From JBBTXG01 sp038062375 (lineage in GTDB: Bacteria > Patescibacteriota > Minisyncoccia > Minisyncoccales > UBA10102): a stretch of DNA of 64,000 nucleotides. A program made the translations under genes and the position numbers. Numbering within the stretch: position 1 is the first letter of the stretch; each line of letters starts with the position of its first letter. The notes below the pieces were generated by a model, which was not told where the DNA came from, made no database searches, and saw nothing but the letters and a program-made list of their open reading frames with translations. Shown in pieces: positions 23,032-30,692 of the stretch. Location of the stretch: assembly GCA_038062375.1 (NCBI GenBank), contig JBBTXG010000005.1:124001-188000 (forward strand), in the 5' to 3' direction.

Positions 23032-24039
23032 CTATTTTTTGCTCATGATGCTTTGCTTGTATATTTCCAGACTATCTAACACCACGCCTGTTCCCCTTGC
23101 TACACAGGCGAGAGGGTCGTCTGCGATAAAGCAAGGAACTCCGATTGACTGGGCAATGAGTTGATCGATACTCCTCAACAATGCTCCCCCTCCGGTCAGA
23201 ACCATTCCTTTATCCATAATATCTGCAGAAAGTTCGGGAGGAGTGTCTCGTAAGAGAGTTTTTATGCTCAAAATGATCTCTTCTAAAGGCTCTGCAATTG
23301 CTTGCGCAATCTCATTGGAAGAAACTTTGATGTTTTTTGGCAATCCATGCACCAAGTCTCTTCCGCGGATTTCTACAAATGTCTCTGTCTTTTCCGGAAG
23401 CGCTGTTCCAATTTTGATCTTAATCTCTTCTGCGGTATTTTCTCCGATCGCTAAATTGTGCTTTCTCTTGATGAATTCTGCAATTGCTTGATCGAGCTTA
23501 TCTCCCGCAACCCTCAAGGAGCTTACCACTACAATACCGCCCAAAGAAATAACTGCTACTTCGGTGGTTCCGCCTCCAATGTTAACCACCATGTGCCCCG
23601 AGGAAGAATTGATGGGAATGCCCGCTCCAATCGCAGCCAAGATTGGTTCTTTTGCTACATAAGCTGCCTTTGCCCCTGCGAGTTGCGTAGCTTCAATAAC
23701 TGCTCTTTTCTCGGTGGACGTGACGCCGGCGGGTATTGAAACTAACACTTCGGGCTTTAAGAACTGATATCGAGGAATAACTTTTTTCAGAAAGTAGCGG
23801 ATCATTGCGAGCGTTACTCTGAAATCTGCAATCACTCCTTCTCGGAGAGGCCGATATACTCGAATGGTGTCAGGCGTGCGGCCGGTCATTTCCTTTGCAG
23901 CTTCTCCCACTGCCAAGATTCTATTGTCTCCAACACCAACCGCGACAACGGAGGGTTCGTTAAGCACTACCCCTTTTTGAGGAATAAACACCAAGGAATT
24001 GCATGTTCCCAGATCAATGCCAACTTTAGTGACAAACAT
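23032..24039 (-). CDS. mreB: Rod-shape actin homologue MreB
   Basis: A 335-residue actin-fold protein. The phosphate 1 loop is VGIDLGTCNSLVFIPQKGVVLNEPS, then MIRYFLKKVIP, IPAGVTSTEKRAVIEA, phosphate 2 GHMVVNIGGGTTEVAVISLGGIV near residue 152, and the adenosine motif GMVLTGGGALLRSIDQLI near residue 278. MreB forms filaments on the inner membrane that guide cell wall synthesis. The partner genes mreC, mreD and mrdA are in the window at 50.4-53.4 kb rather than adjacent. It lies just downstream of murA. Confidence 0.97.
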   Translation of the reverse strand: MFVTKVGIDLGTCNSLVFIPQKGVVLNEPSVVAVGVGDNRILAVGEAAKEMTGRTPDTIRVYRPLREGVIADFRVTLAMIRYFLKKVIPRYQFLKPEVLVSIPAGVTSTEKRAVIEATQLAGAKAAYVAKEPILAAIGAGIPINSSSGHMVVNIGGGTTEVAVISLGGIVVVSSLRVAGDKLDQAIAEFIKRKHNLAIGENTAEEIKIKIGTALPEKTETFVEIRGRDLVHGLPKNIKVSSNEIAQAIAEPLEEIILSIKTLLRDTPPELSADIMDKGMVLTGGGALLRSIDQLIAQSIGVPCFIADDPLACVARGTGVVLDSLEIYKQSIMSKK

Positions 24040-24046
24040 AACGGAA

Positions 24047-25321
24047 TTAACCCTTTACTCGTTTAATATCTGCTCCCAATTTCTGCAAACGTTCTTCGAT
24101 GCGTTCGTATCCTCGATCTACCTGATAGATATTGGTAATCGTGCTTTTCCCTTTTGCCATCAGAGCTGCCATGATCAGTGCAGCGCCGCCCCGCAAATCA
24201 AAGGTCCCAAGATCGGCGCCATAAAGTTTTGTAGGCCCGTTGATAATCGCTCGATGGGGATCGGTAAAGTAAACTTCTGCCCCCATTTTATTCAATTCTT
24301 CCAAGTACTTCAATCTCCCTTCGTAAAGGGGATCATGAAGCAGGGTTGATCCTTTCGATTGAGTCGCGAGCACGCCGAGAACACTTTGTAAATCCGAATG
24401 AATGCCGGGGTACATTAAGCTTTGAATTTTATCGATCTTCAATCTTTTTGCGGGGAAGATTCGTACTTCTCCCCTCCTTGCATGAGGAAGAATTTCTACG
24501 TTTGCGCCAAAATCTCGTAGCTTCTTTAAGAATAACTCGAGAAAACGAATCTCCACGTTCTTTACTGCCATAGTTCCTTTTGTCCCAATGCCAAAGGCAA
24601 TAAAGGTTCCCGCTTCTATGGGATCTGCAATAAGGTAATGTCGTACTCCACGTAAGCGTTTCGCTCCCTCGATCACAATCGTATGAAGTTCAGGGATGCG
24701 AATCCGAACCCCCATTTGTTCAAGAAATCGAATCAACTCTTGAACTTGATAGTCTTGATCTGCGATTTTAAGAGTGACGGGCGTGTCAAGCAAACTCGCA
24801 AAGAGCAATATATTTTCTGTCGCAGTGACGGAAAACTCATTCAAGATGACTTCCTGATTCTTGAGTTCTCCAGAAAATTGCATTTCAAATCCCCCTCGGG
24901 TTGGAGAAATCTGAACACCCAATTGAGAAAACGCATCGAGATGCGTATCGATCGGCCTTGCGCCAATAATACAGCCGCCTGGTTGGGGAAGATTTATTTT
25001 CCCAAACCGAGCAAGCAACGGCCCAAAAAACAGCACCGAACCCCGCAGCATGGAAATGAGCTTTCTGTTGATCTGCGAGGGATCGAGATCTTTTGTATTC
25101 ACCCGTACCGTTCTTTCCTCAAGCCAATCAATCTTTGCACCCATACTCTCTAAAATATCTACAGTTCGAGATACATCCTCAATGAGCGGAAGATTCTCAA
25201 TAATGCAATCTTCTTTGGTAAGAATAGTTGCAGCCAAAACCGGGAAAGCAGCATTCTTTGCTCCCTGCACCTCAATCTCCCCCTTGAGGGGATTGCCTCC
25301 ATGAATAACAAATCTGTCCAT
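24047..25321 (-). CDS. murA: UDP-N-acetylglucosamine 1-carboxyvinyltransferase
   Basis: A 424-residue EPSP-synthase-fold enzyme. It has GEIEVQGAKNAAFPVLAATILT at the N terminus and LPQPGGCIIGARPIDTHLDAFSQLG near residue 112, where Cys is the fosfomycin-sensitive catalytic cysteine. MYPGIHSDLQSVLGVLATQSKGSTLLHD near residue 310 and DLRGGAALIMAALMAKG complete the fold. It performs the first committed step of peptidoglycan synthesis. The gene is expressed from a promoter 8 nt upstream of the ATG, with no Shine-Dalgarno. Confidence 0.97.
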   Translation of the reverse strand: MDRFVIHGGNPLKGEIEVQGAKNAAFPVLAATILTKEDCIIENLPLIEDVSRTVDILESMGAKIDWLEERTVRVNTKDLDPSQINRKLISMLRGSVLFFGPLLARFGKINLPQPGGCIIGARPIDTHLDAFSQLGVQISPTRGGFEMQFSGELKNQEVILNEFSVTATENILLFASLLDTPVTLKIADQDYQVQELIRFLEQMGVRIRIPELHTIVIEGAKRLRGVRHYLIADPIEAGTFIAFGIGTKGTMAVKNVEIRFLELFLKKLRDFGANVEILPHARRGEVRIFPAKRLKIDKIQSLMYPGIHSDLQSVLGVLATQSKGSTLLHDPLYEGRLKYLEELNKMGAEVYFTDPHRAIINGPTKLYGADLGTFDLRGGAALIMAALMAKGKSTITNIYQVDRGYERIEERLQKLGADIKRVKG

Positions 25322-25329
25322 CGCCGCCT

Positions 25330-25358
25330 ATTGTAGCGCAAAATTTTTCTCATTGCAA
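25330..25358 (-). promoter_or_regulatory. Promoter of murA, leaderless
   Basis: TTGCAA (25358-25353), 17-nt spacer, TACAAT (25335-25330) on the minus strand. The -10 box ends 8 nt before the murA ATG at 25321. It is back-to-back with the promoter of the PEGA gene. Confidence 0.75.
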
Positions 25359-25369
25359 CTCCCATTTTT

Positions 25370-25398
25370 TTGTCAAATTTTGGTTGATGCATTATACT
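25370..25398 (+). promoter_or_regulatory. Promoter of the PEGA-domain gene, leaderless
   Basis: TTGTCA (25370-25375), 17-nt spacer, TATACT (25393-25398); the ATG at 25408 is 9 nt further. It supports choosing 25408 as the start. Confidence 0.8.
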
Positions 25399-25407
25399 AT
25401 TCATACC

Positions 25408-26793
25408 ATGACCAAACACCAAAGGATCGTTTTATTGTTAAGTTTGACTCTTGTGTTCTTTCTTGCCACCCCCACCCTCATACTTTACTCTCAAGGATAT
25501 CGAATTGACTGGAAAGCAAAACGAATTACGCAAGTCGGAGCCTTCTATCTCAAAATAACCCCGTCTCGAGTGAATGTCTTTGTTGATGGCAAGCTCGAGG
25601 ATACAACGAGCTTGATTTCTGACATTTCCGTAGTTGAAAATCTTATTCCTCAACGCTATGCCATCCAAGTTTCCAAAGATGGGTACCATCCCTGGAAAAA
25701 AACGCTTGAAATACATCCAAAGCACATAACTTCGGCGAAAAATATTCTCTTGATTCCGAGCGAAATCAAAACACGAACTCTCGCAAGCCGAGTTCAAAAG
25801 TTCTGGATTGCTCCTCATGGACGGGAAGCAATCCTTCAAAAAATGAATTCTGAAGGAGAATGGAAACTCACTAAGTGGGATTTGGAGAAACATAGTGAAT
25901 ATAAGGTCTTTGAACCAAAAACACGCAAAGAGAATCTCTGGAATCTCCAGTGGTCTCCAAGTGGAGATGCAATCCTCCTCGAAATCAACGCGGGCGAAAC
26001 CATACATCGTTCTATTACGCAATTCAACTCAAAAACTTCATATGATCTTGAATTTCTTGGGCGCCAAGGAGATGAGATCCGTTTTCTCCCAGGGACAAAA
26101 GATACAATCCTTTTTATCCAGCATCTCCCGACTTCTTCTATCCTTATGGAGGCAAATTACACAACCAAAAGCGCCGTTCCTGTCGGACTGGGAAACGTCG
26201 TAACATTTGCGCTCGAGGATAATGAGATTCTCTGGCTCGATACCAAGGGATTTATCTGGCGAAAAAAGATGGGTTTCAATTCAAGTTCGAGTGCCCTCAA
26301 TACTCAACCCTTCCCCGTACATTCGGAAACCAAATACGAGATTCTGCTCTTGAATAAAAGGGTTTTTCTCAAGGAGAACGAAAAAGTTTTTCAATTGAAC
26401 GATGGAACAAAAAACTTCCAAGAGACTTCTTCTTCTGCGCTTTACGTCTCCTTGAGTCCTGACGAAAAGAAGATTGCGTTTTCAGATGGCTCTGAAATCT
26501 GGATCTCCTATCTTGAGAACCAAAATGAACAACCTCAACGAAAAAAGGGAGAGAAGGTATTTCTGACGCGCGTAAGCCAACCGATCGAAAACGTCTCATG
26601 GCTTGACTCCCATCATCTTCTCTTTTCGGTTGGAGATACAATCAAAGTCGCTGAAATCGATGATCGAGACACCATCAATATCGTTGATGTCCTCCAAATG
26701 CCAAAACCTCAATTCTTCTGGCAGCCAGAAAATAAAATCTTCTATATCTTAAGTGAAGGAAAATTTTCCGTTTCAGAGAAATTGATCAGATAG
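25408..26793 (+). CDS. Membrane-anchored PEGA-domain protein with propeller-like region
   Basis: A 461-residue protein. A signal or anchor helix (IVLLLSLTLVFFLATPTLILY, residues 6-27) is followed by GYRIDWKAKRITQVGAFYLKITPSRVNVFVDGK...IPQRYAIQVSKDGYHPWKKTLEIHPKHIT. That is a PEGA-type domain, including the KDGYHPWKK core. Residues about 120-460 carry repeats such as NLQWSPSGDAILLEI and YVSLSPDEKKIAFSDGSEIWI, typical of WD40/TolB-like beta-propellers. Probably outside the cell, anchored to the membrane. It converges with rpsI; only about 4 nt separate the two stops. Confidence 0.8.
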   Translation: MTKHQRIVLLLSLTLVFFLATPTLILYSQGYRIDWKAKRITQVGAFYLKITPSRVNVFVDGKLEDTTSLISDISVVENLIPQRYAIQVSKDGYHPWKKTLEIHPKHITSAKNILLIPSEIKTRTLASRVQKFWIAPHGREAILQKMNSEGEWKLTKWDLEKHSEYKVFEPKTRKENLWNLQWSPSGDAILLEINAGETIHRSITQFNSKTSYDLEFLGRQGDEIRFLPGTKDTILFIQHLPTSSILMEANYTTKSAVPVGLGNVVTFALEDNEILWLDTKGFIWRKKMGFNSSSSALNTQPFPVHSETKYEILLLNKRVFLKENEKVFQLNDGTKNFQETSSSALYVSLSPDEKKIAFSDGSEIWISYLENQNEQPQRKKGEKVFLTRVSQPIENVSWLDSHHLLFSVGDTIKVAEIDDRDTINIVDVLQMPKPQFFWQPENKIFYILSEGKFSVSEKLIR

Positions 26794-26797
26794 AAAA

Positions 26798-27265
26798 CTA
26801 GCGTTTTCTCCATTGACGCGCTCTCCGCGCCCGCCGCAATCCAAATTTCTTTCTCTCGCGCATCCGCGGGTCTCGAGTCAAAAACCCAAAGGTCTTCAAA
26901 TTCGACCTCAACCCCTCATCAATCTTAACCAAAGCCCTCGCGATACCTTGTCGGATTGCCTCGGCTTGCGCATGAAGTCCTCCCCCCTCTACTTTTACTG
27001 ATACGGCAAACGATCTGCCAGATGCTCCTTTCCCAAGCGACTCTTGAGCTACTCTCTGATACTCTTTTTCTTGAAAATAGTTTTCCAAGGATTGCCCATT
27101 TACGGTCATGCTTGCGTTTGGATCTTCATGCACGCGCACATTTGCCACCGCTTCTTTCCGCCTCCCTACCATTTCATAATATGTCTCCTTTTTGCGAGGG
27201 GCCTCGACTTCCTTGATTTCTTTTGGAGACTTCTTTATTTCTTTTTTGCGTACGATGCGTGGCAT
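26798..27265 (-). CDS. rpsI: 30S ribosomal protein S9
   Basis: A 155-residue protein. The S9 core is YYEMVGRRKEAVANVRV, VNGQSLENYF, VKVEGGGLHAQAEAIRQGIARALV, and the C terminus FLTRDPRMRERKKFGLRRARRARQWRKR, whose last Lys-Arg reach the P site. An N-terminal basic extension of about 28 residues (MPRIVRKKEIKKSPKEIKEVEAPRKKE) is unusual. It lies 4 nt after rplM. Confidence 0.96.
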   Translation of the reverse strand: MPRIVRKKEIKKSPKEIKEVEAPRKKETYYEMVGRRKEAVANVRVHEDPNASMTVNGQSLENYFQEKEYQRVAQESLGKGASGRSFAVSVKVEGGGLHAQAEAIRQGIARALVKIDEGLRSNLKTFGFLTRDPRMRERKKFGLRRARRARQWRKR

Positions 27266-27269
27266 GGTG

Positions 27270-27617
27270 TTATTGCAAACGAAACCGTTGTATTTGCTTT
27301 GGCCTTAACCGATTCTCCGGAAGCATCCCCCATACGGCCTTTTTGAGTACTTTCTCTGGATTGCGCGAAAAGAGCTTTTCTAATGTCTCCCCTTTCATAC
27401 CCCCGAGGTACCCTGAATAACGATAGTAAATCTTTTGCTTACCTTTCTTCCCGCTCCACTTCATTTTCTGAATATTTCTCACGACTACAAAATCACCGTC
27501 ATCTCGATACGGCGCAAATTGAGATTTATGTTTCCCGCGAAGCAATACTGCGATTTTGGTTGCAAGTCTTCCTATGTTTTGATCTGCGGCATCAATGATA
27601 TGGGTTTTCCGATCCAT
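27270..27617 (-). CDS. rplM: 50S ribosomal protein L13
   Basis: A 115-residue protein. IDAADQNIGRLATKIAVLLRGKHKSQFAPYRDDGDFVVVRN near the N terminus and YYRYSGYLGGMKGETLEKLFSRNPEKVLKKAVWGMLPENRLRPKQIQRFRL match L13. It is shorter than the typical 140-145 residues at both ends but contains the core. Neighbours rplQ and rpsI are in the usual order. Confidence 0.96.
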   Translation of the reverse strand: MDRKTHIIDAADQNIGRLATKIAVLLRGKHKSQFAPYRDDGDFVVVRNIQKMKWSGKKGKQKIYYRYSGYLGGMKGETLEKLFSRNPEKVLKKAVWGMLPENRLRPKQIQRFRLQ

Positions 27618-27627
27618 ACTTCTTTTA

Positions 27628-27978
27628 TTACTTTATCAGTTCAAGGATTGCCATCCTTCTCCCATCGCTTTCTTGGGGACCAAGTTTGGTAATTCGAGTA
27701 TATCCCCCCTTTCTTTCTCGATACAAAGGGATAATCTCTTCCATGATTTTTTTTACAAGCGAACCTTGAAAATGTTCTCGTAACTTCCGATGAGCCGATA
27801 AGTCCCCTCGCTTTGCTTTCGTAAGAAGCCTCTCTGCGAAAGATGAAATCGCTCTTGCTTTTGCCTCGGTCGTTTCAATCTTTCCCTTTTGAAAAAGAGC
27901 TCTTGCGACCGAAAACAGCATTGCCCTTCTTTTGTCGGCTTTCCGAGAAAATTTACGAACTCTTTTTCGTTTTTTCAT
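27628..27978 (-). CDS. rplQ: 50S ribosomal protein L17
   Basis: A 116-residue protein from MKKRKRVRKFSRKADKRRAMLFSVARALF, matching the L17 start (normally MRHRxxGRKLxR...). KIETTEAKARAISSFAERLLTKAKRGDLSAHRKLREHF and GGYTRITKLGPQESDGRRMAILEL complete it. The ATG at 27978 is preferred by similarity to an upstream in-frame ATG at 27990. It follows rpoA directly, as in most bacteria. Confidence 0.96.
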   Translation of the reverse strand: MKKRKRVRKFSRKADKRRAMLFSVARALFQKGKIETTEAKARAISSFAERLLTKAKRGDLSAHRKLREHFQGSLVKKIMEEIIPLYRERKGGYTRITKLGPQESDGRRMAILELIK

Positions 27979-27996
27979 AAAAGATTGCACGAAACT

Positions 27997-28758
27997 TTAT
28001 TTCTTCGATTTTTTCGTTTTGGAAGTCTTTCTCTTTTTCTCTTTTCCTTCCCTTTTTTCTTCCTTTCCCGTCTGCTCTTGCAACCCTTCCATGACCACTT
28101 GGAACTGTTTCCCAAGAATGGAACTTGCCCGATACAACGCCTCTTGAGGAGTTATGGTCCCGTCGGTCTCAATTTCGAGGGTGAGGTGATTAAAATCAGT
28201 GCGCTCCCCTACCCGCATATTCTTTACCACAGAACTCACCTTCTGAATAGGAGTGAATATAGCATCGAGAGAAATGATTCCCACTTCCTCCTTTTCTTTC
28301 TTTCGTTCTTCTGCCGGCACATATCCCACCCCTTTCTCAACTTGTATCTCCATCTCCAATTCAGCGGATTTACTTGTAAGATGCGCGATGGGGAGATCTT
28401 TATTTACCAATTCAATCTGTGAAGGAAATACAAAATCAGACGCCTTCACTTCTTTTTCACCTCTTACCTTGAGGGTGGCCTTCTGGGGTTCATCTGAAAA
28501 TAGTTTGAAGCGCATCTGTTTTATATTGAGAAGGATCATCAACACGTCTTCTAACACTCCAGGGATAGTGGAAAATTCGTGTGGCGCTCCTTGTATTCTT
28601 ACTTGGGTCACTGCTGCTCCCTCGAGAGAAGAGAGAAGCACTCTTCGAAGACTATTCCCAATCGTATAGCCATATCCCGGATAAAGCGCCTCAACTTCAA
28701 AAACTCCTTTGGTACCTTTGTGCTCAAGAACTTTTGGTGATTTGGATAAAGGAATCAT
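27997..28758 (-). CDS. rpoA: RNA polymerase alpha subunit lacking the C-terminal domain
   Basis: A 253-residue protein. The alpha NTD is complete: GVFEVEALYPGYGYTIGNSLRRVLLSSLEGAAVTQVRI...HEFSTIPGVLEDVLMILLNIKQ, then VGYVPAE, VKNMRVGERTDFNHLTLEIETDGTITPQEALYRASSIL. After about residue 220 there is only a Lys/Glu-rich tail (TGKEEKREGKEKKRKTSKTKKSKK). The helix-hairpin-helix alpha CTD (about 80 residues in E. coli), which binds UP elements and activators, is missing. The start MIPLSKSP is chosen by similarity. Confidence 0.95.
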   Translation of the reverse strand: MIPLSKSPKVLEHKGTKGVFEVEALYPGYGYTIGNSLRRVLLSSLEGAAVTQVRIQGAPHEFSTIPGVLEDVLMILLNIKQMRFKLFSDEPQKATLKVRGEKEVKASDFVFPSQIELVNKDLPIAHLTSKSAELEMEIQVEKGVGYVPAEERKKEKEEVGIISLDAIFTPIQKVSSVVKNMRVGERTDFNHLTLEIETDGTITPQEALYRASSILGKQFQVVMEGLQEQTGKEEKREGKEKKRKTSKTKKSKK

Positions 28759-28774
28759 AATCGTGAAAAAATTA

Positions 28775-29299
28775 TTATTTTGAATAAAACTCAAAAAGAA
28801 GGGGGATCGCGAGTTGAGAGGCAAGTTCTTTGACTGTTGGTTCTCCCACAATCGTAGCCTCAACCCTTTCCTTCTCTAACTGAATCCATGCTGGCGGCTG
28901 ATATTTTTTCAATGCCAATTTTAGATGTTCAAACGCGGGTTCTTTGTGAGAAGAGGGGTGGAGCGTAATGAAATCCCCTTTCTTCACGCAATACGAAGGA
29001 ATCGTAACCCTCCTCTGGTTGATCAGGAAATGTCCGTGGGAGACAAGCTGCCTTGCGTGTTTGCGTGTCTGCGCCATTCCCATTCGAAATACGACATTGT
29101 CCAGTCTCTTTTCCAATTGTCCAAGCAAAAGCTCGGCAACGTCTCCCCTCCGCGATTTTGATAAAATCTTTTTCACATAGCGCTTTAGCTTACGCTCCTT
29201 GAGACTATATTCCTGTTTTAACCCTTGCTTCTCGTGTAACTGCCTTGCGTATTCAGAAGGCGGACTTGATCTTCTTTTTCTGATAACTCCTTTTTGCAT
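28775..29299 (-). CDS. rpsD: 30S ribosomal protein S4 with shortened N terminus
   Basis: A 174-residue protein (usual about 200-205). SEYARQLHEKQGLKQEYSLKERKLKRYVKKI begins at residue 15, then RRGDVAELLLGQLEKRLDNVVFRMGMAQTRKHARQLVSHGHFLINQRRVTIPSYCVKKGDFITL (S4 RNA-binding domain). The family's first 30 or so residues, often a zinc-binding region, are absent. An in-frame TAG lies about 30 nt upstream of the ATG, so no longer start is available. Confidence 0.93.
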   Translation of the reverse strand: MQKGVIRKRRSSPPSEYARQLHEKQGLKQEYSLKERKLKRYVKKILSKSRRGDVAELLLGQLEKRLDNVVFRMGMAQTRKHARQLVSHGHFLINQRRVTIPSYCVKKGDFITLHPSSHKEPAFEHLKLALKKYQPPAWIQLEKERVEATIVGEPTVKELASQLAIPLLFEFYSK

Positions 29300-29328
29300 A
29301 AGAATTGACTTCGTGAATCGTTCTCGTA

Positions 29329-29790
29329 CTATACTCTTCTGGCCTTTGGTGGTCTGGGGCCGTTGTGAGGGATTGGGGTAATATCTTTTATGGAAACAAT
29401 CTCAATTCCTTTTCCTCCGATGGAACGCAATGCAGCATCTCTCCCTGAACCAATCCCCTTCATCAACACTTGGATCTTCTCAATGCCTTTATTGCGCGCG
29501 ATCTGAAAAAGTGCTTCCGCAACCTTCGAAGCTGCAAAAGGGGTGGCCTTCTTGGTACCCTTAAAACCAATCGATCCTGCGCTTACATTCGAAATAACGT
29601 TGCCCGCAAGATCGACAAGGGTCATGAGCGTATTATTATAAGAAGAATTAATATACACTCTCCCCTCCCTTAATTTCTTTTCAGGGGTCGCGGGAAGCGC
29701 TTCTTGAGGTGCGGTCTTCGGGACTACCAAAGCTTCCCCTTCTTGGGAGAGCTCTTGTTCCCCTTTTTGAATTACGCGTTTTTTTCCCAT
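29329..29790 (-). CDS. rpsK: 30S ribosomal protein S11 with N-terminal extension
   Basis: A 153-residue protein. Residues about 40-153 (GRVYINSSYNNTLMTLVDLAGNVISNVSAGSIGFKGTKKATPFAASKVAEALFQIARNKGIEKIQVLMKGIGSGRDAALRSIGGKGIEIVSIKDITPIPHNGPRPPKARRV) are standard S11. The first approximately 38 residues form a charged Glu/Lys/Pro extension. It sits between rpsM and rpsD in the usual order. Confidence 0.96.
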   Translation of the reverse strand: MGKKRVIQKGEQELSQEGEALVVPKTAPQEALPATPEKKLREGRVYINSSYNNTLMTLVDLAGNVISNVSAGSIGFKGTKKATPFAASKVAEALFQIARNKGIEKIQVLMKGIGSGRDAALRSIGGKGIEIVSIKDITPIPHNGPRPPKARRV

Positions 29791-29883
29791 CCTTCACGTC
29801 TCGCTTCACTCAAAGCTGCGGATGGCAAGGTATGAAGCAAAACGCCTTTCCGAAGCTTCAGCAAAGGAGGATTATAGTATGTA

Positions 29884-30273
29884 TTATGTCGGCGATGCAG
29901 CCGGCTTCCTGCCCGAGGTTACGGTTTTCCGAACATTCCCTCTCACCGTTCTTGTATTCGTTCGCGTACGCTGACCGCGCACGGGCAAATGTTTGGTATG
30001 CCGCAATCCCCTCCAAGAACCAATCTCTCGCAACCTTCGAATGCTTGTCATTATCTCTCGCTTCAACTCTCCCTCGACTCGATAATTTTTTTCAATAATC
30101 TCTTTGAGGCGATTCACCTCCTCTCCATTGAGCTTTGAGGCTCTTGTCGCAGGATCGATTTTTGCTTCTTGGAGAATCTTCTTACTCAATGAATTTCCAA
30201 TGCCATACACATAGGTTAGCGCGACACCTATGTGCTTCTGATCTGGAATATTTACACCCATGAGTCGAGGCAT
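29884..30273 (-). CDS. rpsM: 30S ribosomal protein S13
   Basis: A 129-residue protein. MPRLMGVNIPDQKHIGVALTYVYGIGNSLSKKIL, then IREIGSWRGLRHTKHLPVRGQRTRTNTRTVRGNVRKTV, match S13 over full length. It contacts the P-site tRNA and the bridge to the large subunit. It is preceded by rpmJ and infA. Confidence 0.97.
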   Translation of the reverse strand: MPRLMGVNIPDQKHIGVALTYVYGIGNSLSKKILQEAKIDPATRASKLNGEEVNRLKEIIEKNYRVEGELKREIMTSIRRLREIGSWRGLRHTKHLPVRGQRTRTNTRTVRGNVRKTVTSGRKPAASPT

Positions 30274-30284
30274 GTGTTTGAAGG

Positions 30285-30404
30285 CTATCCTTGACGTTGT
30301 TTATGCTTTGGACTTTTCTTGCATATGATATAGATCCTCCCTCCTTTTCTTCGCACTACCTTGCAGTCTTTGCATATCTTTTTCACCGACGATTGAACTT
30401 TCAT
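30285..30404 (-). CDS. rpmJ: 50S ribosomal protein L36
   Basis: A short gene of 39 codons plus TAG. The product MKVQSSVKKICKDCKVVRRKG, continuing GRIYIICKKSPKHKQRQG, has the zinc ligands Cys-x2-Cys, Cys and His of L36. It overlaps the infA stop by 4 nt (start at 30404) and precedes rpsM by 12 nt, exactly the usual place. Confidence 0.95.
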   Translation of the reverse strand: MKVQSSVKKICKDCKVVRRKGGRIYIICKKSPKHKQRQG

Positions 30405-30628
30405 AATTTCATTCGATATACAATCCTTCCTCTTGTCTCATCATATGGACTTGTCTCGACCGTAACATGATCCCCTGGCAAAATGCGAATGTTGTGCATT
30501 CGGAGCTTCCCGGACAGATACGCCAAGATTTCTTTACCGTCTTCAAGCTTAACTCGAAATTGTAAACTCGGCAATGCTTCAAGCACCTCTCCGATTTTTC
30601 GTAAATCTCTCTTTTCAGGACTGTTCAT
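30401..30628 (-). CDS. infA: Translation initiation factor IF-1
   Basis: A 75-residue OB-fold protein from MNSPEKRDLRKIGEVLEALPSLQFRVKLEDGKEILAYLSGKLRMHNIRILPGDHVTVETSPYDETRGRIVYRMKL. This is the full IF-1 sequence. The upstream in-frame extension is not homologous. IF-1 binds the A site during initiation. It starts the ribosomal protein run of this window. Confidence 0.95.
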   Translation of the reverse strand: MNSPEKRDLRKIGEVLEALPSLQFRVKLEDGKEILAYLSGKLRMHNIRILPGDHVTVETSPYDETRGRIVYRMKL

Positions 30629-30692
30629 TGATATTTTCTTCTCCGCCGCTATGGTATCAAAAATGTGGAGGGCCGTCAACTGCCCCGGGAAA

